Positions 28,084 to 37,907 are shown, counted from the stretch's first letter. The stretch: DNA of 64,000 bases from Pseudomonas poae (GCF_001439785.1 NZ_JYLI01000003.1:62001-126000); one strand, 5' to 3'. The notes: a model not told the origin generated them from the sequence alone. Program-made: numbers and translations.

Positions 28084-29010
28084 TTAGACAATTCCACGCT
28101 CAATCAGTATCTGATGGGCCGCCAGCGGGTCTTCGGCGACGAACAGGTCAGGGATGTCCTGGGTTAGTACGGCCAATTCGGCGTGGTGGATGCACACCGT
28201 TGGTCCGGCGATCACAATCGGGCAACTGACGCCGCCCAACAGTTTGGCCAATGCCGGCACGTTCAGGGCCTTGCTCGAATACAGCAGCACGGCGCGCGGT
28301 TGCAGGTGTTCCACCGCCAGGGCCAGTTCGCCGGCGGGCAGCGGCCAGTCGAAGACTTCCACTGGGCAGTCGGCGCTGCTGGCCAGCCACGCGCTGAGCC
28401 ACAGGTGCGGCTCCAGGGGCAGGTCCGAGTGGTTGACCAGCAGCAGCGGCGGACCCTGCAGTTGGCGGTTGGTGTGGTAAATACGCGCGCCGAACTTGCT
28501 GCGCAGCCAGGACAGAAAAAATACCCGCTCCATTTGCGCGCCGAACTGGCCCTGCCAGCGTTGCTCCAGCGCCTGCAGCAGCGGCAACAGTAATTGCGCA
28601 CAGAGCGTGCGCGGCGGGTACAGCGCCATGGCCTGGTTGAAGGCGTCGTCGACCCGGCGCTCGGCCAGCTCGCTGATGGCCGTCAGCAGGTTCTGGTGCA
28701 GCGCGTGCCATTCGTTTTCCACGGCGTCCGGCCCGGCCTGCGCCGAGTCGATCAGGTTTTTCACCTGGCTGACCGGAACGCCTCGGTTGAGCCACGTAAG
28801 GATGGCGTGGATGCGTTGTACGTGAATATCGCTGAACAGCCGGTGCCCCTTGGGCGTGCGTTGCGGCACGATCAAGCCGTAGCGGCGCTCCCAGGCCCGC
28901 AGGGTGACCGCGTTGACGCCGGTCTGGCGCGCCACTTCGCGAATCGGCAGCCAGCCGTCTTCAAGGGCTTGAGCGATGTCATCGGATTCGTCTAGCAGGG
29001 CAGCTTTCAT
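28084..29010 (-). CDS. MerR-family regulator, LitR/CarH/MlrA-like
   Basis: 308 residues. The MerR winged-helix domain (about 19-85: 'LPIREVARQTGVNAVTLRAWERRYGL') is followed by a middle helical region and a C-terminal domain with the layout of the B12-binding domain of LitR/CarH. The cobalamin motif DxHxxG is not visible where expected (the region reads 'NHSDLPLEPHL'), so it probably does not bind B12 itself. LitR-type proteins of P. putida that lack B12 residues have been reported to control light-induced photolyase genes with a LOV partner. Placed inside the operon, it probably regulates the TGTACA sites upstream. Confidence 0.85.
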   Translation of the reverse strand: MKAALLDESDDIAQALEDGWLPIREVARQTGVNAVTLRAWERRYGLIVPQRTPKGHRLFSDIHVQRIHAILTWLNRGVPVSQVKNLIDSAQAGPDAVENEWHALHQNLLTAISELAERRVDDAFNQAMALYPPRTLCAQLLLPLLQALEQRWQGQFGAQMERVFFLSWLRSKFGARIYHTNRQLQGPPLLLVNHSDLPLEPHLWLSAWLASSADCPVEVFDWPLPAGELALAVEHLQPRAVLLYSSKALNVPALAKLLGGVSCPIVIAGPTVCIHHAELAVLTQDIPDLFVAEDPLAAHQILIERGIV

Positions 29011-29013
29011 GGG

Positions 29014-29973
29014 TTAGATCGCATTTCGCAGGCTGAGGTTTTCCGGGTGCGGCTGCAGGTATGCCTGCTGAGCGATGTAGCGATCCGGGTGTTGGCGGAA
29101 ATGGTGCTTGAGTAGGGTCAGCGGCACCACCAACGGCACGATGCCGTGGCGGTATTGATCGATGACGGTCTGCATTTCCTGCTTGTCGTCGCTGCTGATG
29201 GCCTGCTTGAGGTAGCCACTGATGTGCTGCAGCACATTGGTGTGGGTGCCACGGGTAGCGCACTTTTTCAGGCCGGTCATCAGGTCGCTGAAATAACAGT
29301 CGGCCAACGCCGGGAGGTCATCGCCCTTGCTCATGCTGCCCAGCAGGTTGCCCAGGCTTTTGTAGTGCACCGGGCTGTGGGCCATCAGTAAATATTTGTA
29401 GCGCGCATGGAAGGACAGCAGACGGTGACGGGTCAGGCCTTCGGCCAGCAGTTGTTGCCAGCTGGCGTAGACGAACACGCGGGTGAGGAAATTTTCCCGC
29501 AGCACCGGGTCGTTCAGCCGGCCGTCTTCTTCCACCGGCAGGTTGGGGTGGCGCGCGCAGAATGCCTGGGCGTAGATGCCGCGCCCGCCGCCGTCGACCG
29601 GGGCGCCGTTGTCGCGATAGACCTTGACCCGTTCCAGGCCACAGGACGGCGATTTCTGCATGAAAATGTAGCCGCACAGGTCTGTGTGTTCACGGGCCAT
29701 CTGTTGGCCGTATTCATCGAGTGGCTGGGTGACGTTCAGCTCGCGGTGCACGGTGCCCACCGCCTGCGGATTGGCGGCATCGCCCACCAGGCGGATGGTT
29801 TCACGCGGGATACCCAGGCCGATGGCGACTTCAGGGCACAGCGGCACGAACTCAAAATAGTCGGCCAGCGTCTCGCTGCACAGCTGGGATTGTTTGTGTC
29901 CGCCATTGAAACGCACATTTTCGCCCAGCAAGCAGGCGCTGATGCCAATCCTGGGTTTTGCGGTGCTGGGCAT
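29014..29973 (-). CDS. DUF523-DUF1722 fusion protein (YbgA-like)
   Basis: 319 residues with two parts: an N-terminal DUF523 domain (about 8-150; 'IGISACLLGENVRFNGGHK', 'MQKSPSCGLERVKVY' with conserved Cys residues) and a C-terminal DUF1722/YbgA domain (from about 195; 'RLLSFHARYKYLLMAHS'). In E. coli ybgA neighbours phrB, so association with photolyase is old. The ATG at 29973 has GAGG 7 nt upstream and is preferred to an in-frame TTG 6 bp earlier. First gene of the nine-gene operon. Confidence 0.92.
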   Translation of the reverse strand: MPSTAKPRIGISACLLGENVRFNGGHKQSQLCSETLADYFEFVPLCPEVAIGLGIPRETIRLVGDAANPQAVGTVHRELNVTQPLDEYGQQMAREHTDLCGYIFMQKSPSCGLERVKVYRDNGAPVDGGGRGIYAQAFCARHPNLPVEEDGRLNDPVLRENFLTRVFVYASWQQLLAEGLTRHRLLSFHARYKYLLMAHSPVHYKSLGNLLGSMSKGDDLPALADCYFSDLMTGLKKCATRGTHTNVLQHISGYLKQAISSDDKQEMQTVIDQYRHGIVPLVVPLTLLKHHFRQHPDRYIAQQAYLQPHPENLSLRNAI

Positions 29974-29997
29974 GGACAAACCTCGGCAAAAAAATCC

Positions 29998-30070
29998 TGT
30001 ACAGGTCTCAGGCTCTGTACAACTAATCTCATCATAGGTTTGATGCTGTACAAGTCAATTATTTTGTACA
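29998..30070 (-). promoter_or_regulatory. Four TGTACA boxes in two pairs, operators of the MerR/photolyase operon
   Basis: TGTACA occurs at 29998-30003, 30016-30021, 30047-30052 and 30065-30070. The first and second, and the third and fourth, are each 18 bp apart start to start (TGTACA-N12-TGTACA); the pairs are 49 bp apart. They fill the 114-bp gap upstream of the DUF523/DUF1722 gene. The palindromic half-sites at near-MerR spacing suggest that the MerR protein encoded two genes downstream binds here. Assignment to that protein is inference. Confidence 0.75.
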
Positions 30071-30087
30071 GCTTTTTTGCGCGAGAG

Positions 30088-31316
<1,229 letters not shown>

Positions 31317-31335
31317 CTACGCCGACACCAATAGC

Positions 31336-31359
31336 TGTACAATCTCGTTTTTTGGTATA
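31336..31359 (-). promoter_or_regulatory. TGTACA site with degenerate partner upstream of renalase-like gene
   Basis: TGTACA at 31336-31341 is followed 18 bp later by GGTATA (31354-31359), 4 of 6 bases matching. The spacing equals that of both perfect pairs at 29998-30070, so it is probably a weaker operator of the same regulator. Confidence 0.5.
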
Positions 31360-31498
31360 AGTTTTGGCGTGCCTGATTGTGTGGCGTGACCTATGGTTAA
31401 CGTCGGTGACTTAACCAACGTTACGTCCGAATTCAACATTGTTCCTATTAGTAAAATAGACCAGTGACGGGCGGCGAACGTTACATGAGGAAGAACCC

Positions 31499-32398
31499 AT
31501 GCATATTTTGCTGACCGGCGGTACAGGTTTGATCGGCCGCCAACTGTGTCGCCACTGGCTTGCCCAGGGCCATCGCCTGACCGTCTTGAGCCGCCAGCCG
31601 GAAACAGTAGCCAGGCTGTGTGGCACGCAGGTATTGGGCGTTGGCCGTTTGCAGGATGTGATTGGCGAGGTGGACGCGGTGGTCAACCTCGCCGGCGCGC
31701 CGATCGCCGACCGCCCGTGGACGCACAAGCGCAAGGCGCTGCTGTGGAGCAGTCGTATCAGCCTTACCGAAAGCCTGCTGGCGTGGATCGAAGGCCTCAC
31801 GCAGAAACCGGCGTTGTTGATTTCCGGTTCGGCGGTGGGCTGGTACGGCGATGGCGGCGAGCGCGAGCTGACCGAAGCCAGCGGCCCGGTGCAGGACGAT
31901 TTCCCCAGCCAGCTGTGCATCGCCTGGGAAGAAACCGCTCAACGCGCCGAAGCCCTCGGGGTGCGCGTGGTGCTGGTGCGCACCGGTCTGGTACTGGCGG
32001 CCGAAGGCGGCTTTCTGGCGCGCCTGCTGCTGCCGTTCAAACTGGCGCTGGGCGGGCCTATCGGCAATGGTCGGCAATGGATGCCGTGGGTGCACATCAA
32101 GGACCAAATTGCCCTGATTGATTTTCTTCTGCACAAGGAAGGCGCCAGCGGTCCCTATAATGCCTGCGCGCCACACCCGGTGCGTAATCGCGAGTTCGCC
32201 AAGACCCTGGGCCAGGTGCTGCATCGCCCGGCCTTCATGCCGATGCCGGCGTTTGCGTTGAAGGTGGGGTTGGGCGAGTTGTCCGGGTTGCTGCTGGGCG
32301 GGCAGAAGGCCATGCCCGAACGGCTGCTGGCGGCCGGTTTCACTTTTCAGTTCACGCAGTTGCATGCGGCTCTGGACGATTTGTCCAGCCGCCTTTAA
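31499..32398 (+). CDS. TIGR01777 family NAD-dependent epimerase (YfcH-like)
   Basis: 299 residues. N-terminal Rossmann 'ILLTGGTGLIGRQLCRHWL', 'VVNLAGAPIADRPWTHKRK' and 'SGSAVGWYGDGGERELTE' define the extended SDR subgroup TIGR01777 with a C-terminal DUF1731 region. The substrate is unknown. The next gene, hemH, starts 15 bp later, so they are probably co-transcribed. It is divergent from the renalase-like gene across 212 bp. Confidence 0.92.
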   Translation: MHILLTGGTGLIGRQLCRHWLAQGHRLTVLSRQPETVARLCGTQVLGVGRLQDVIGEVDAVVNLAGAPIADRPWTHKRKALLWSSRISLTESLLAWIEGLTQKPALLISGSAVGWYGDGGERELTEASGPVQDDFPSQLCIAWEETAQRAEALGVRVVLVRTGLVLAAEGGFLARLLLPFKLALGGPIGNGRQWMPWVHIKDQIALIDFLLHKEGASGPYNACAPHPVRNREFAKTLGQVLHRPAFMPMPAFALKVGLGELSGLLLGGQKAMPERLLAAGFTFQFTQLHAALDDLSSRL

Positions 32399-32413
32399 GC
32401 CATAGGAAGTTGC

Positions 32414-33439
32414 ATGACGGATCACGCGTTGTTACTGGTCAACCTGGGTTCTCCCGCGTCCACTTCGGTGGCCGATGTGCGCAGCTACCTCAACCAGTTT
32501 TTGATGGACCCTTATGTGATCGACGTGCCGTGGCCGGTGCGGCGCCTGCTGGTGTCGCTGATCCTGATCAAGCGCCCCGAGCAGTCGGCACATGCCTACG
32601 CGTCCATCTGGTGGGAAGAGGGCTCGCCCCTGGTGGTGCTCAGCCGTCGCCTGCAAGAGCAGATGACCCGGCAGTGGACCCAGGGCCCGGTCGAACTGGC
32701 GATGCGCTACGGGGAGCCCTCACTGGAAACCACCCTCACGCGTCTGGCCGCGCAGGGTATCCAAAAGGTGACCCTAGCGCCGTTGTACCCGCAGTTTGCC
32801 GACAGCACGGTCACCACGGTGATTGAAGAGGCCTGGCGCGTGATACGTGAGAAGAGGCTGAAGGTGCAGTTGTCGATCCTGCAGCCGTTCTACGATCAGC
32901 CGGAATACCTCGACGCCTTGGCGCAGAGCGCGCGGGCGTATGTGGAGCAGGATTACGATCACTTGTTGCTCAGTTTTCACGGGCTGCCCGAGCGCCACCT
33001 GACCAAGCTCGACCCCACCGGCCAGCATTGCTTCAAGGATGCTGACTGTTGCAGGAATGCTTCGCCGGCGGTGCTCGCCACCTGTTATCGCGCGCAGTGC
33101 TTCAGCGTTGCGCGTAACTTTGCCGAGCGGCTGGGGTTGCCGGACGGCAAGTGGTCGGTGGCGTTTCAATCGCGTTTGGGCCGCGCCAAGTGGATCGAAC
33201 CCTACACCGAGGCGCGCCTTGAAGCGCTGGCCCAGCAGGGTGTGAAAAAGCTGCTGGTGATGTGCCCGGCGTTTGTGGCCGATTGCATCGAGACGCTGGA
33301 AGAGATCGGCGATCGCGGGCGTGAGCAGTTTTGCGCAGCGGGGGGCGAGGAATTGGTGCTGGTGCCGTGTCTGAATGACGACCCGCAATGGGCGGCGGCG
33401 CTCAACACGTTGTGCGAGCGCGCGCCTGCGTCACTGTAA
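32414..33439 (+). CDS. hemH: Ferrochelatase
   Basis: 341 residues. It inserts Fe(II) into protoporphyrin IX, the last step of haem synthesis. '[11 protein letters not shown]' begins the protein, the catalytic His is in '[13 protein letters not shown]', and a cluster of four Cys (HCFKDADCC...TCYRAQC) is typical of Pseudomonas HemH. The C-terminal '[15 protein letters not shown]' is diagnostic. By clearing photosensitising protoporphyrin it would fit functionally with the adjacent photoprotection genes. Confidence 0.96.
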   Translation: MTDHALLLVNLGSPASTSVADVRSYLNQFLMDPYVIDVPWPVRRLLVSLILIKRPEQSAHAYASIWWEEGSPLVVLSRRLQEQMTRQWTQGPVELAMRYGEPSLETTLTRLAAQGIQKVTLAPLYPQFADSTVTTVIEEAWRVIREKRLKVQLSILQPFYDQPEYLDALAQSARAYVEQDYDHLLLSFHGLPERHLTKLDPTGQHCFKDADCCRNASPAVLATCYRAQCFSVARNFAERLGLPDGKWSVAFQSRLGRAKWIEPYTEARLEALAQQGVKKLLVMCPAFVADCIETLEEIGDRGREQFCAAGGEELVLVPCLNDDPQWAAALNTLCERAPASL

Positions 33440-33461
33440 TCGAAACTGGCACAGCTCCAAA

Positions 33462-33549
33462 TGTGGGAGGGGGCTTGCTCCCGATTGCGGAGTGTCAGTC
33501 ACTGCATCTGGTGACTGATCCACTGCTATCGGGAGCAAGCCCCCTCTTA
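33462..33549. repeat. Paired REP repeat between hemH and TonB receptor
   Basis: Inverted pair: left unit TGTGGGAGGGGGCTTGCTCC (33462-), right unit GGGAGCAAGCCCCCTC, about 40 bp apart around a GTGACTGATCCACTGCTATC core. A further hairpin follows (about 33601-33653, GAGGCTCC / GGAGCCTC). Typical intergenic REP doublet of fluorescent Pseudomonas. Confidence 0.88.
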
Positions 33550-33671
33550 TCAAACACAAAATAACTTTGATTTTAAAACCTGAAGTTTCAGGCAGCCACA
33601 GAGGCTCCAGTTTGCTGCGCGACAGCGCTAAGTCGAAGACTTTGCGGAGCCTCCCACATTTTTGTCTGTGT

Positions 33672-35765
33672 TTACAGGTTGAGGGTCAGGCTGACCGTCA
33701 GGTTGCGCGGCTCGCCCGGATTCACCCAGTAGGTGCTGTAGGACCGTTCGTAATACTTTTCATCGAACAGGTTGTTGAGGTTCAAACCCACGGTCACGTT
33801 TTTGGTGGCCTTGTAGTGAGCCAGCAAATCCACGGTGTGGTAGGCGGGCAATTCAAATCGGGTGCCCGACTCGCCGGAGCGATCGCCCACGTAGGTAAAC
33901 GCCGCGCCCAAGTCTGAACCGCGCAACGCGCCCTCCTGGAATTCATACACCCCCAGCAGACTGCCGCTGTGCTTGGCCACGCCGAGAATGCGGCTGCCGG
34001 CAGGAAGGCTGGCTTCGCCCTTGGTCACTTCGGCATCGATGTAGGCGTAGGCGCCGATCACCCGCACGGCGTCGGTCAATTGCCCGCTCACTTGCAGGTC
34101 AATGCCCTGGCTGCGGGCCTTGCCGATGGCTCGGTTGGTGTTGGTGGCCGGGTCCAGGCTGAGCACGTTTTCCTTCTCGATATGGAACGCGGCGACGGTG
34201 GCGCTGAGGCGGTCTTCGAACAGCTCAGTCTTGATCCCCACTTCATAACCCACGCCTTCTTCCGGCTTGAACGTGTTGCCGCCGGCATCCAGTCCGCTGT
34301 TTGGCTTGAATGAGGTGGACGCGTTGGCGAACACCCCGACTTCAGGCGTGAGCTGATACAGCAGGCCGGCCCGCTGGGTGAGCGCATCGTGAGTCTGCTT
34401 GCTGGTGACGTTGCGGGTGAAATCGTCGGTGCTCTGCTCGAAATGCTCAACGCGCGCACCGACCATGCCGCGCAGGCGGTCGGTGAAGATGATCTGGTCC
34501 TGCAGGTTCAGCGCGTGGCTTTTGGTCTGCTCGAAAAAGTCGGTGCCGGAGCGCACGCCGTTGGGTTTGGGCTGACCGTAGACCGGGTTGTAGAGGTCGA
34601 TGGCGTAATTGCTGCCGCCGATGGCGGTCACGCGTTCCTTCTTGCGGTAGTCCTCGTATTCGGTGCCGATCAGCAGTTCATGCTGCCAGCTGCCAATGTC
34701 GAACAGGCCGCGCAATTCCAGCTGGGTGATGCTGTCGTGCCAACCCATGGAACGTTCGCGGTAACGACGGTTGAGGGTGTGGCCGTCGGGATTCAACGCG
34801 CGGTTTTCCGACGCGTCGCCCCACAGGCTGCCCTGTTTGTAGTGACTGGCCAGGCGCAGTTTCCAGGCGTCGTTTAGGTGGTGTTCGAGGGCGGCCTGTA
34901 GGCGATTGTTGTGGTTGTCGATGTCACCATCATTGGGTTCGCCGAGGAAGGTGGAGCGCGAAACGCCGGGGGCGGCGACGATGCCACGGTCGAACGTGGA
35001 GCTGTGGCGCACGAATTCGCTTTCGACCAGCAGGCTGGTGTCCGGGTCCAGCTGCCAGCTGAAAGAGGGCGCGACGAACACCCGTTTGCTCTCGACGTGG
35101 TCGCGGAAGCTGTTGTTGTCCTCCACTGCCAGGTTGACCCGTGACAGCACCTTGCCTTCGGCGTCGAGAGGCGTGTTGACGTCCAGCGCGGTGCGATAGC
35201 GGTCCCAGCTGCCGGCGCTGGTTTGCAGGGTGGTGAAGGCTTCGGGCTGCGGCTTTTTGGTGACGATGTTCACTGTGCCGCCGGGGTCACCGCGCCCATA
35301 GAGGCTGGCGGCGGGGCCCTTGAGCACTTCGATGCGTTCGATATTGGCCGCATCCGGTGTGCTCGGGTAGCCGCGGTTGGCGCTGAAACCGTCCTGGTAG
35401 AACTCTGAGGTGGTGAAGCCGCGCACGCTGTATTCGTAGAGCGTCAGGCCGCCGAAGTTGTTCTGCTTGGACACGCCGCCAGCAAATTCCAGCGCGCGTT
35501 CTACGCTGGTGCTGCCCAGGTCCTTGAGCACGGTGGCGGGGATAACGCTGATCGATTGCGGGATGTCGCGCAGGGCCGTGTCGGTTTTTGTCGCGCTGGC
35601 CGAGCGGCTGGCGCGGTAGCCGGTGACCGGGCTGGTAGCGGATTCATAGGTGTCACCGGTGACGCTGATGGTGTCCAGTTCTACGGTATTTTCTTCGGCG
35701 TAGGCGGGATCGAGCAGCAAACCCAGGGCCAGGCCAGCCAGGGGGGCAAACTTTCGAGACGACAT
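33672..35765 (-). CDS. TonB-dependent siderophore receptor
   Basis: 697 residues: a signal peptide (cleavage after about residue 22, PAYA), a TonB-box-like segment 'NTVELDTISVTGD', a plug domain ('RDIPQSISVIPATVLKDLG', 'LKGPAASLYGRGDPGGTVNIVTKKP') and a long outer-membrane barrel ending in alternating 'LTVSLTLNL'. The plug signature matches FhuA/ferrichrome-type receptors. There is no extra N-terminal signalling domain, so it is not a FecA/PupB-type transducer. The start at 35765 gives a clean signal peptide. The ligand is unknown. Confidence 0.93.
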   Translation of the reverse strand: MSSRKFAPLAGLALGLLLDPAYAEENTVELDTISVTGDTYESATSPVTGYRASRSASATKTDTALRDIPQSISVIPATVLKDLGSTSVERALEFAGGVSKQNNFGGLTLYEYSVRGFTTSEFYQDGFSANRGYPSTPDAANIERIEVLKGPAASLYGRGDPGGTVNIVTKKPQPEAFTTLQTSAGSWDRYRTALDVNTPLDAEGKVLSRVNLAVEDNNSFRDHVESKRVFVAPSFSWQLDPDTSLLVESEFVRHSSTFDRGIVAAPGVSRSTFLGEPNDGDIDNHNNRLQAALEHHLNDAWKLRLASHYKQGSLWGDASENRALNPDGHTLNRRYRERSMGWHDSITQLELRGLFDIGSWQHELLIGTEYEDYRKKERVTAIGGSNYAIDLYNPVYGQPKPNGVRSGTDFFEQTKSHALNLQDQIIFTDRLRGMVGARVEHFEQSTDDFTRNVTSKQTHDALTQRAGLLYQLTPEVGVFANASTSFKPNSGLDAGGNTFKPEEGVGYEVGIKTELFEDRLSATVAAFHIEKENVLSLDPATNTNRAIGKARSQGIDLQVSGQLTDAVRVIGAYAYIDAEVTKGEASLPAGSRILGVAKHSGSLLGVYEFQEGALRGSDLGAAFTYVGDRSGESGTRFELPAYHTVDLLAHYKATKNVTVGLNLNNLFDEKYYERSYSTYWVNPGEPRNLTVSLTLNL

Positions 35766-35785
35766 GAGAGAGCGTTCCAAGGACG

Positions 35786-35800
35786 ATATTGAAACAATAT
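35786..35800. promoter_or_regulatory. 15-bp palindrome upstream of TonB receptor
   Basis: Perfect inverted repeat ATATTG-AAA-CAATAT, 20 bp upstream of the receptor ATG. It is AT-rich like a Fur box but matches the 19-bp Fur consensus only partly (about 11 of 19 by eye), so either a weak Fur site or another repressor operator. Confidence 0.45.
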
Positions 35801-35842
35801 AACATGCCAATCGAGCGGGTTTCGCGGCGAAACATAAAGTTA

Positions 35843-35866
35843 CAGGTGCTCGCGAGCGAGCACCTG
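35843..35866. terminator. Palindrome at the 3' end of algW
   Basis: Perfect CAGGTGCTCGC / GCGAGCACCTG with a 2-nt GA loop, 6 bp after the algW stop. It lacks a T tract; a probable transcript-end stabiliser or REP-like single unit. Confidence 0.5.
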
Positions 35867-35872
35867 AGCGGC

Positions 35873-37027
35873 TTATTCCTCTTCTTTCACCGGCGCAGGC
35901 GGCGGGCGCAGGCCGATTTCAGCCATCAGCTTGATCTCCTTGCCATTGCGCATCACCTGGATCGCCACCTTGTCGGTCGGCTTGATCCGCGCCACCTGGT
36001 TCATCGACTTGCGCCCGTCGCCGGCGGGGGCGCCGTCGATGCTGAGGATCACGTCGCCCAACTGCAGGCCGGCTTTCTGTGCCGGGCCGTCGCGAAAAAT
36101 CCCGGCGACCACGATCCCCGGGCGCCCGGTAAGGCCGAACGATTCCGCCAGCTCCTTGGTCAACGGCTGCACTTCGATACCCAGCCAGCCGCGAATCACC
36201 TGGCCGTGTTCGATGATCGACTTCATCACCTCCATCGCCAGTTTCACCGGGATCGCAAAGCCGATGCCCTGGGAGCCGCCGGACTTGGAGAAAATCGCCG
36301 TGTTGATCCCGGTCAGGTTGCCATTGGCGTCCACCAGCGCGCCGCCGGAGTTGCCGGGGTTGATGGCGGCGTCGGTCTGGATGAAATCTTCGTAGCTGTT
36401 GAGGCCCAACTGATTGCGCCCGGTGGCGCTGATGATGCCCATGGTCACGGTCTGTCCCACGCCGAACGGGTTACCGATGGCCAGCGCCACGTCGCCCACA
36501 CGCAGGCCGTCGGAGCGGCCAAGGGTGATGGCGGGGAGGTTTTTCAAGTCGATCTTCAACACCGCAAGGTCGGTTTCCGGGTCGCTGCCCACTACCCGCG
36601 CCAGGGTTTCGCGGCCGTCACGCAAGGCCACCACAATCTGGTCGGCGCCGGTGGTCACGTGGTTGTTGGTGAGGATGTAGCCTTCGGGGCTCATGATTAC
36701 CCCGGAGCCGAGGCTAGACTCCATGCGGCGTTTCTTGGGGCCGTTGTCGCCGAAGTAGCGACGAAATTGCGGGTCTTCAAAGAGCGGATGGGCCGGCTTG
36801 TTGATGACCTTGGTGGTGTACAGGTTGACCACCGCCGGGGCGGCGATGACGACCGCGTCGGCGTACGTCACCGGGCCTTGCACCACGGTGGTGGCTTGCG
36901 GCGCCTGCTGCAGGTTGACGTCAAGGCTTGGCAGGCCCACCCACTGGGGAAAACGCTGAATGATCAGCGTCGCGATCAGCACGCCAGCCAGTAATGGCCA
37001 TCCAAAAAAACGCAGTGCCTTGAGCAT
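35873..37027 (-). CDS. algW: Periplasmic serine protease AlgW (DegS-type)
   Basis: 384 residues: an N-terminal membrane anchor (about 5-24), a trypsin-like protease domain with triad His123, Asp153 and Ser227 (INPGNSGGALVD), and one C-terminal PDZ domain (about 270-365). AlgW starts the proteolysis of MucA on cell-wall stress, releasing AlgU to induce alginate and envelope genes. The start uses the ATG right after an in-frame TTG. It is divergent from the NIF3-like gene, in the usual Pseudomonas position near cysD-cysNC. Confidence 0.96.
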   Translation of the reverse strand: MLKALRFFGWPLLAGVLIATLIIQRFPQWVGLPSLDVNLQQAPQATTVVQGPVTYADAVVIAAPAVVNLYTTKVINKPAHPLFEDPQFRRYFGDNGPKKRRMESSLGSGVIMSPEGYILTNNHVTTGADQIVVALRDGRETLARVVGSDPETDLAVLKIDLKNLPAITLGRSDGLRVGDVALAIGNPFGVGQTVTMGIISATGRNQLGLNSYEDFIQTDAAINPGNSGGALVDANGNLTGINTAIFSKSGGSQGIGFAIPVKLAMEVMKSIIEHGQVIRGWLGIEVQPLTKELAESFGLTGRPGIVVAGIFRDGPAQKAGLQLGDVILSIDGAPAGDGRKSMNQVARIKPTDKVAIQVMRNGKEIKLMAEIGLRPPPAPVKEEE

Positions 37028-37129
37028 CAAGTAAGTCCTGACAGGTTGCAGGGGGCGGGGGAGCGCCCATAATGTCGCGCATTATACGAGGCTGTGAGCG
37101 CCTCGGAACCTGATATTTAGGAGTCTTTT

Positions 37130-37888
37130 ATGGCCGTCCCCCTTACTACCCTCGTCGAGGAAGCGGACCGCTACCTCGCCAGCGCAAAAATTGCCGATTA
37201 CTGCCCCAATGGCCTGCAGGTGGAAGGGCGCCCGCAGGTGATGCGCATCGTCAGCGGCGTGACCGCCAGCCAGGCGTTGCTGGACGCGGCGGTCGAAGCG
37301 CGCGCCGACCTGGTGCTGGTGCATCACGGGTATTTCTGGAAGGGCGAAAACCCGTGCATCACCGGCATGAAGCAGCGTCGCCTGAAAACCCTGCTCCAGC
37401 ACGACATCAGCTTGCTGGCCTACCACCTGCCGCTGGACCTGCACGCCGATGTCGGCAATAACGTGCAACTGGCGCGTCAGCTGGACATCACGGTCGAAGG
37501 CCCGCTGGATCCGAACAACCCCAAGGTTGTTGGCCTGGTCGGTTCCCTGGCCGAGCCGTTGTCGCCCCGCGACTTCGCCCGTCGCGTACAGGACGTGATG
37601 GGCCGCGAGCCGCTGATGATCGAAGGCAGCCCGATGATCCGCCGTATCGGCTGGTGCACCGGGGGGGGCCAGGGCTATATCGACCAGGCGATTGCCGCCG
37701 GTGTCGACCTGTACCTGAGCGGCGAAGCCTCTGAGCAGACCTTCCACAGCGCGCGGGAAAACGACATCAGTTTTATCGCCGCCGGCCATCACGCCACCGA
37801 GCGCTATGGTGTGCAGGCTTTGGGCGATTACCTGGCGCGGCGCTTCGCCCTGGAACATCTGTTCATCGACTGCCCCAATCCGATCTAA
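37130..37888 (+). CDS. NIF3-like dinuclear metal-centre protein (YbgI family)
   Basis: 252 residues: 'DYCPNGLQVEGRP' near the N-terminus, 'LVLVHHGYFWKGE' with metal-binding His residues, and the C-terminal 'GHHATERYGVQALGDYL'. These form a hexameric ring with a dinuclear metal site; the exact substrate is unknown (GTP cyclohydrolase I type 2-like). A possible AGGAG ribosome-binding site ends 7 bp before the ATG. Confidence 0.93.
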   Translation: MAVPLTTLVEEADRYLASAKIADYCPNGLQVEGRPQVMRIVSGVTASQALLDAAVEARADLVLVHHGYFWKGENPCITGMKQRRLKTLLQHDISLLAYHLPLDLHADVGNNVQLARQLDITVEGPLDPNNPKVVGLVGSLAEPLSPRDFARRVQDVMGREPLMIEGSPMIRRIGWCTGGGQGYIDQAIAAGVDLYLSGEASEQTFHSARENDISFIAAGHHATERYGVQALGDYLARRFALEHLFIDCPNPI

Positions 37889-37907
37889 GCCACACAGTTG
37901 AGGCAAA

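Noticed and set aside
26593..28167. A 524-codon frame opposite the photolyase
   Set aside because: Shadow of phrB and the adjacent genes; His/Gln/Val-rich composition and no homology pattern.
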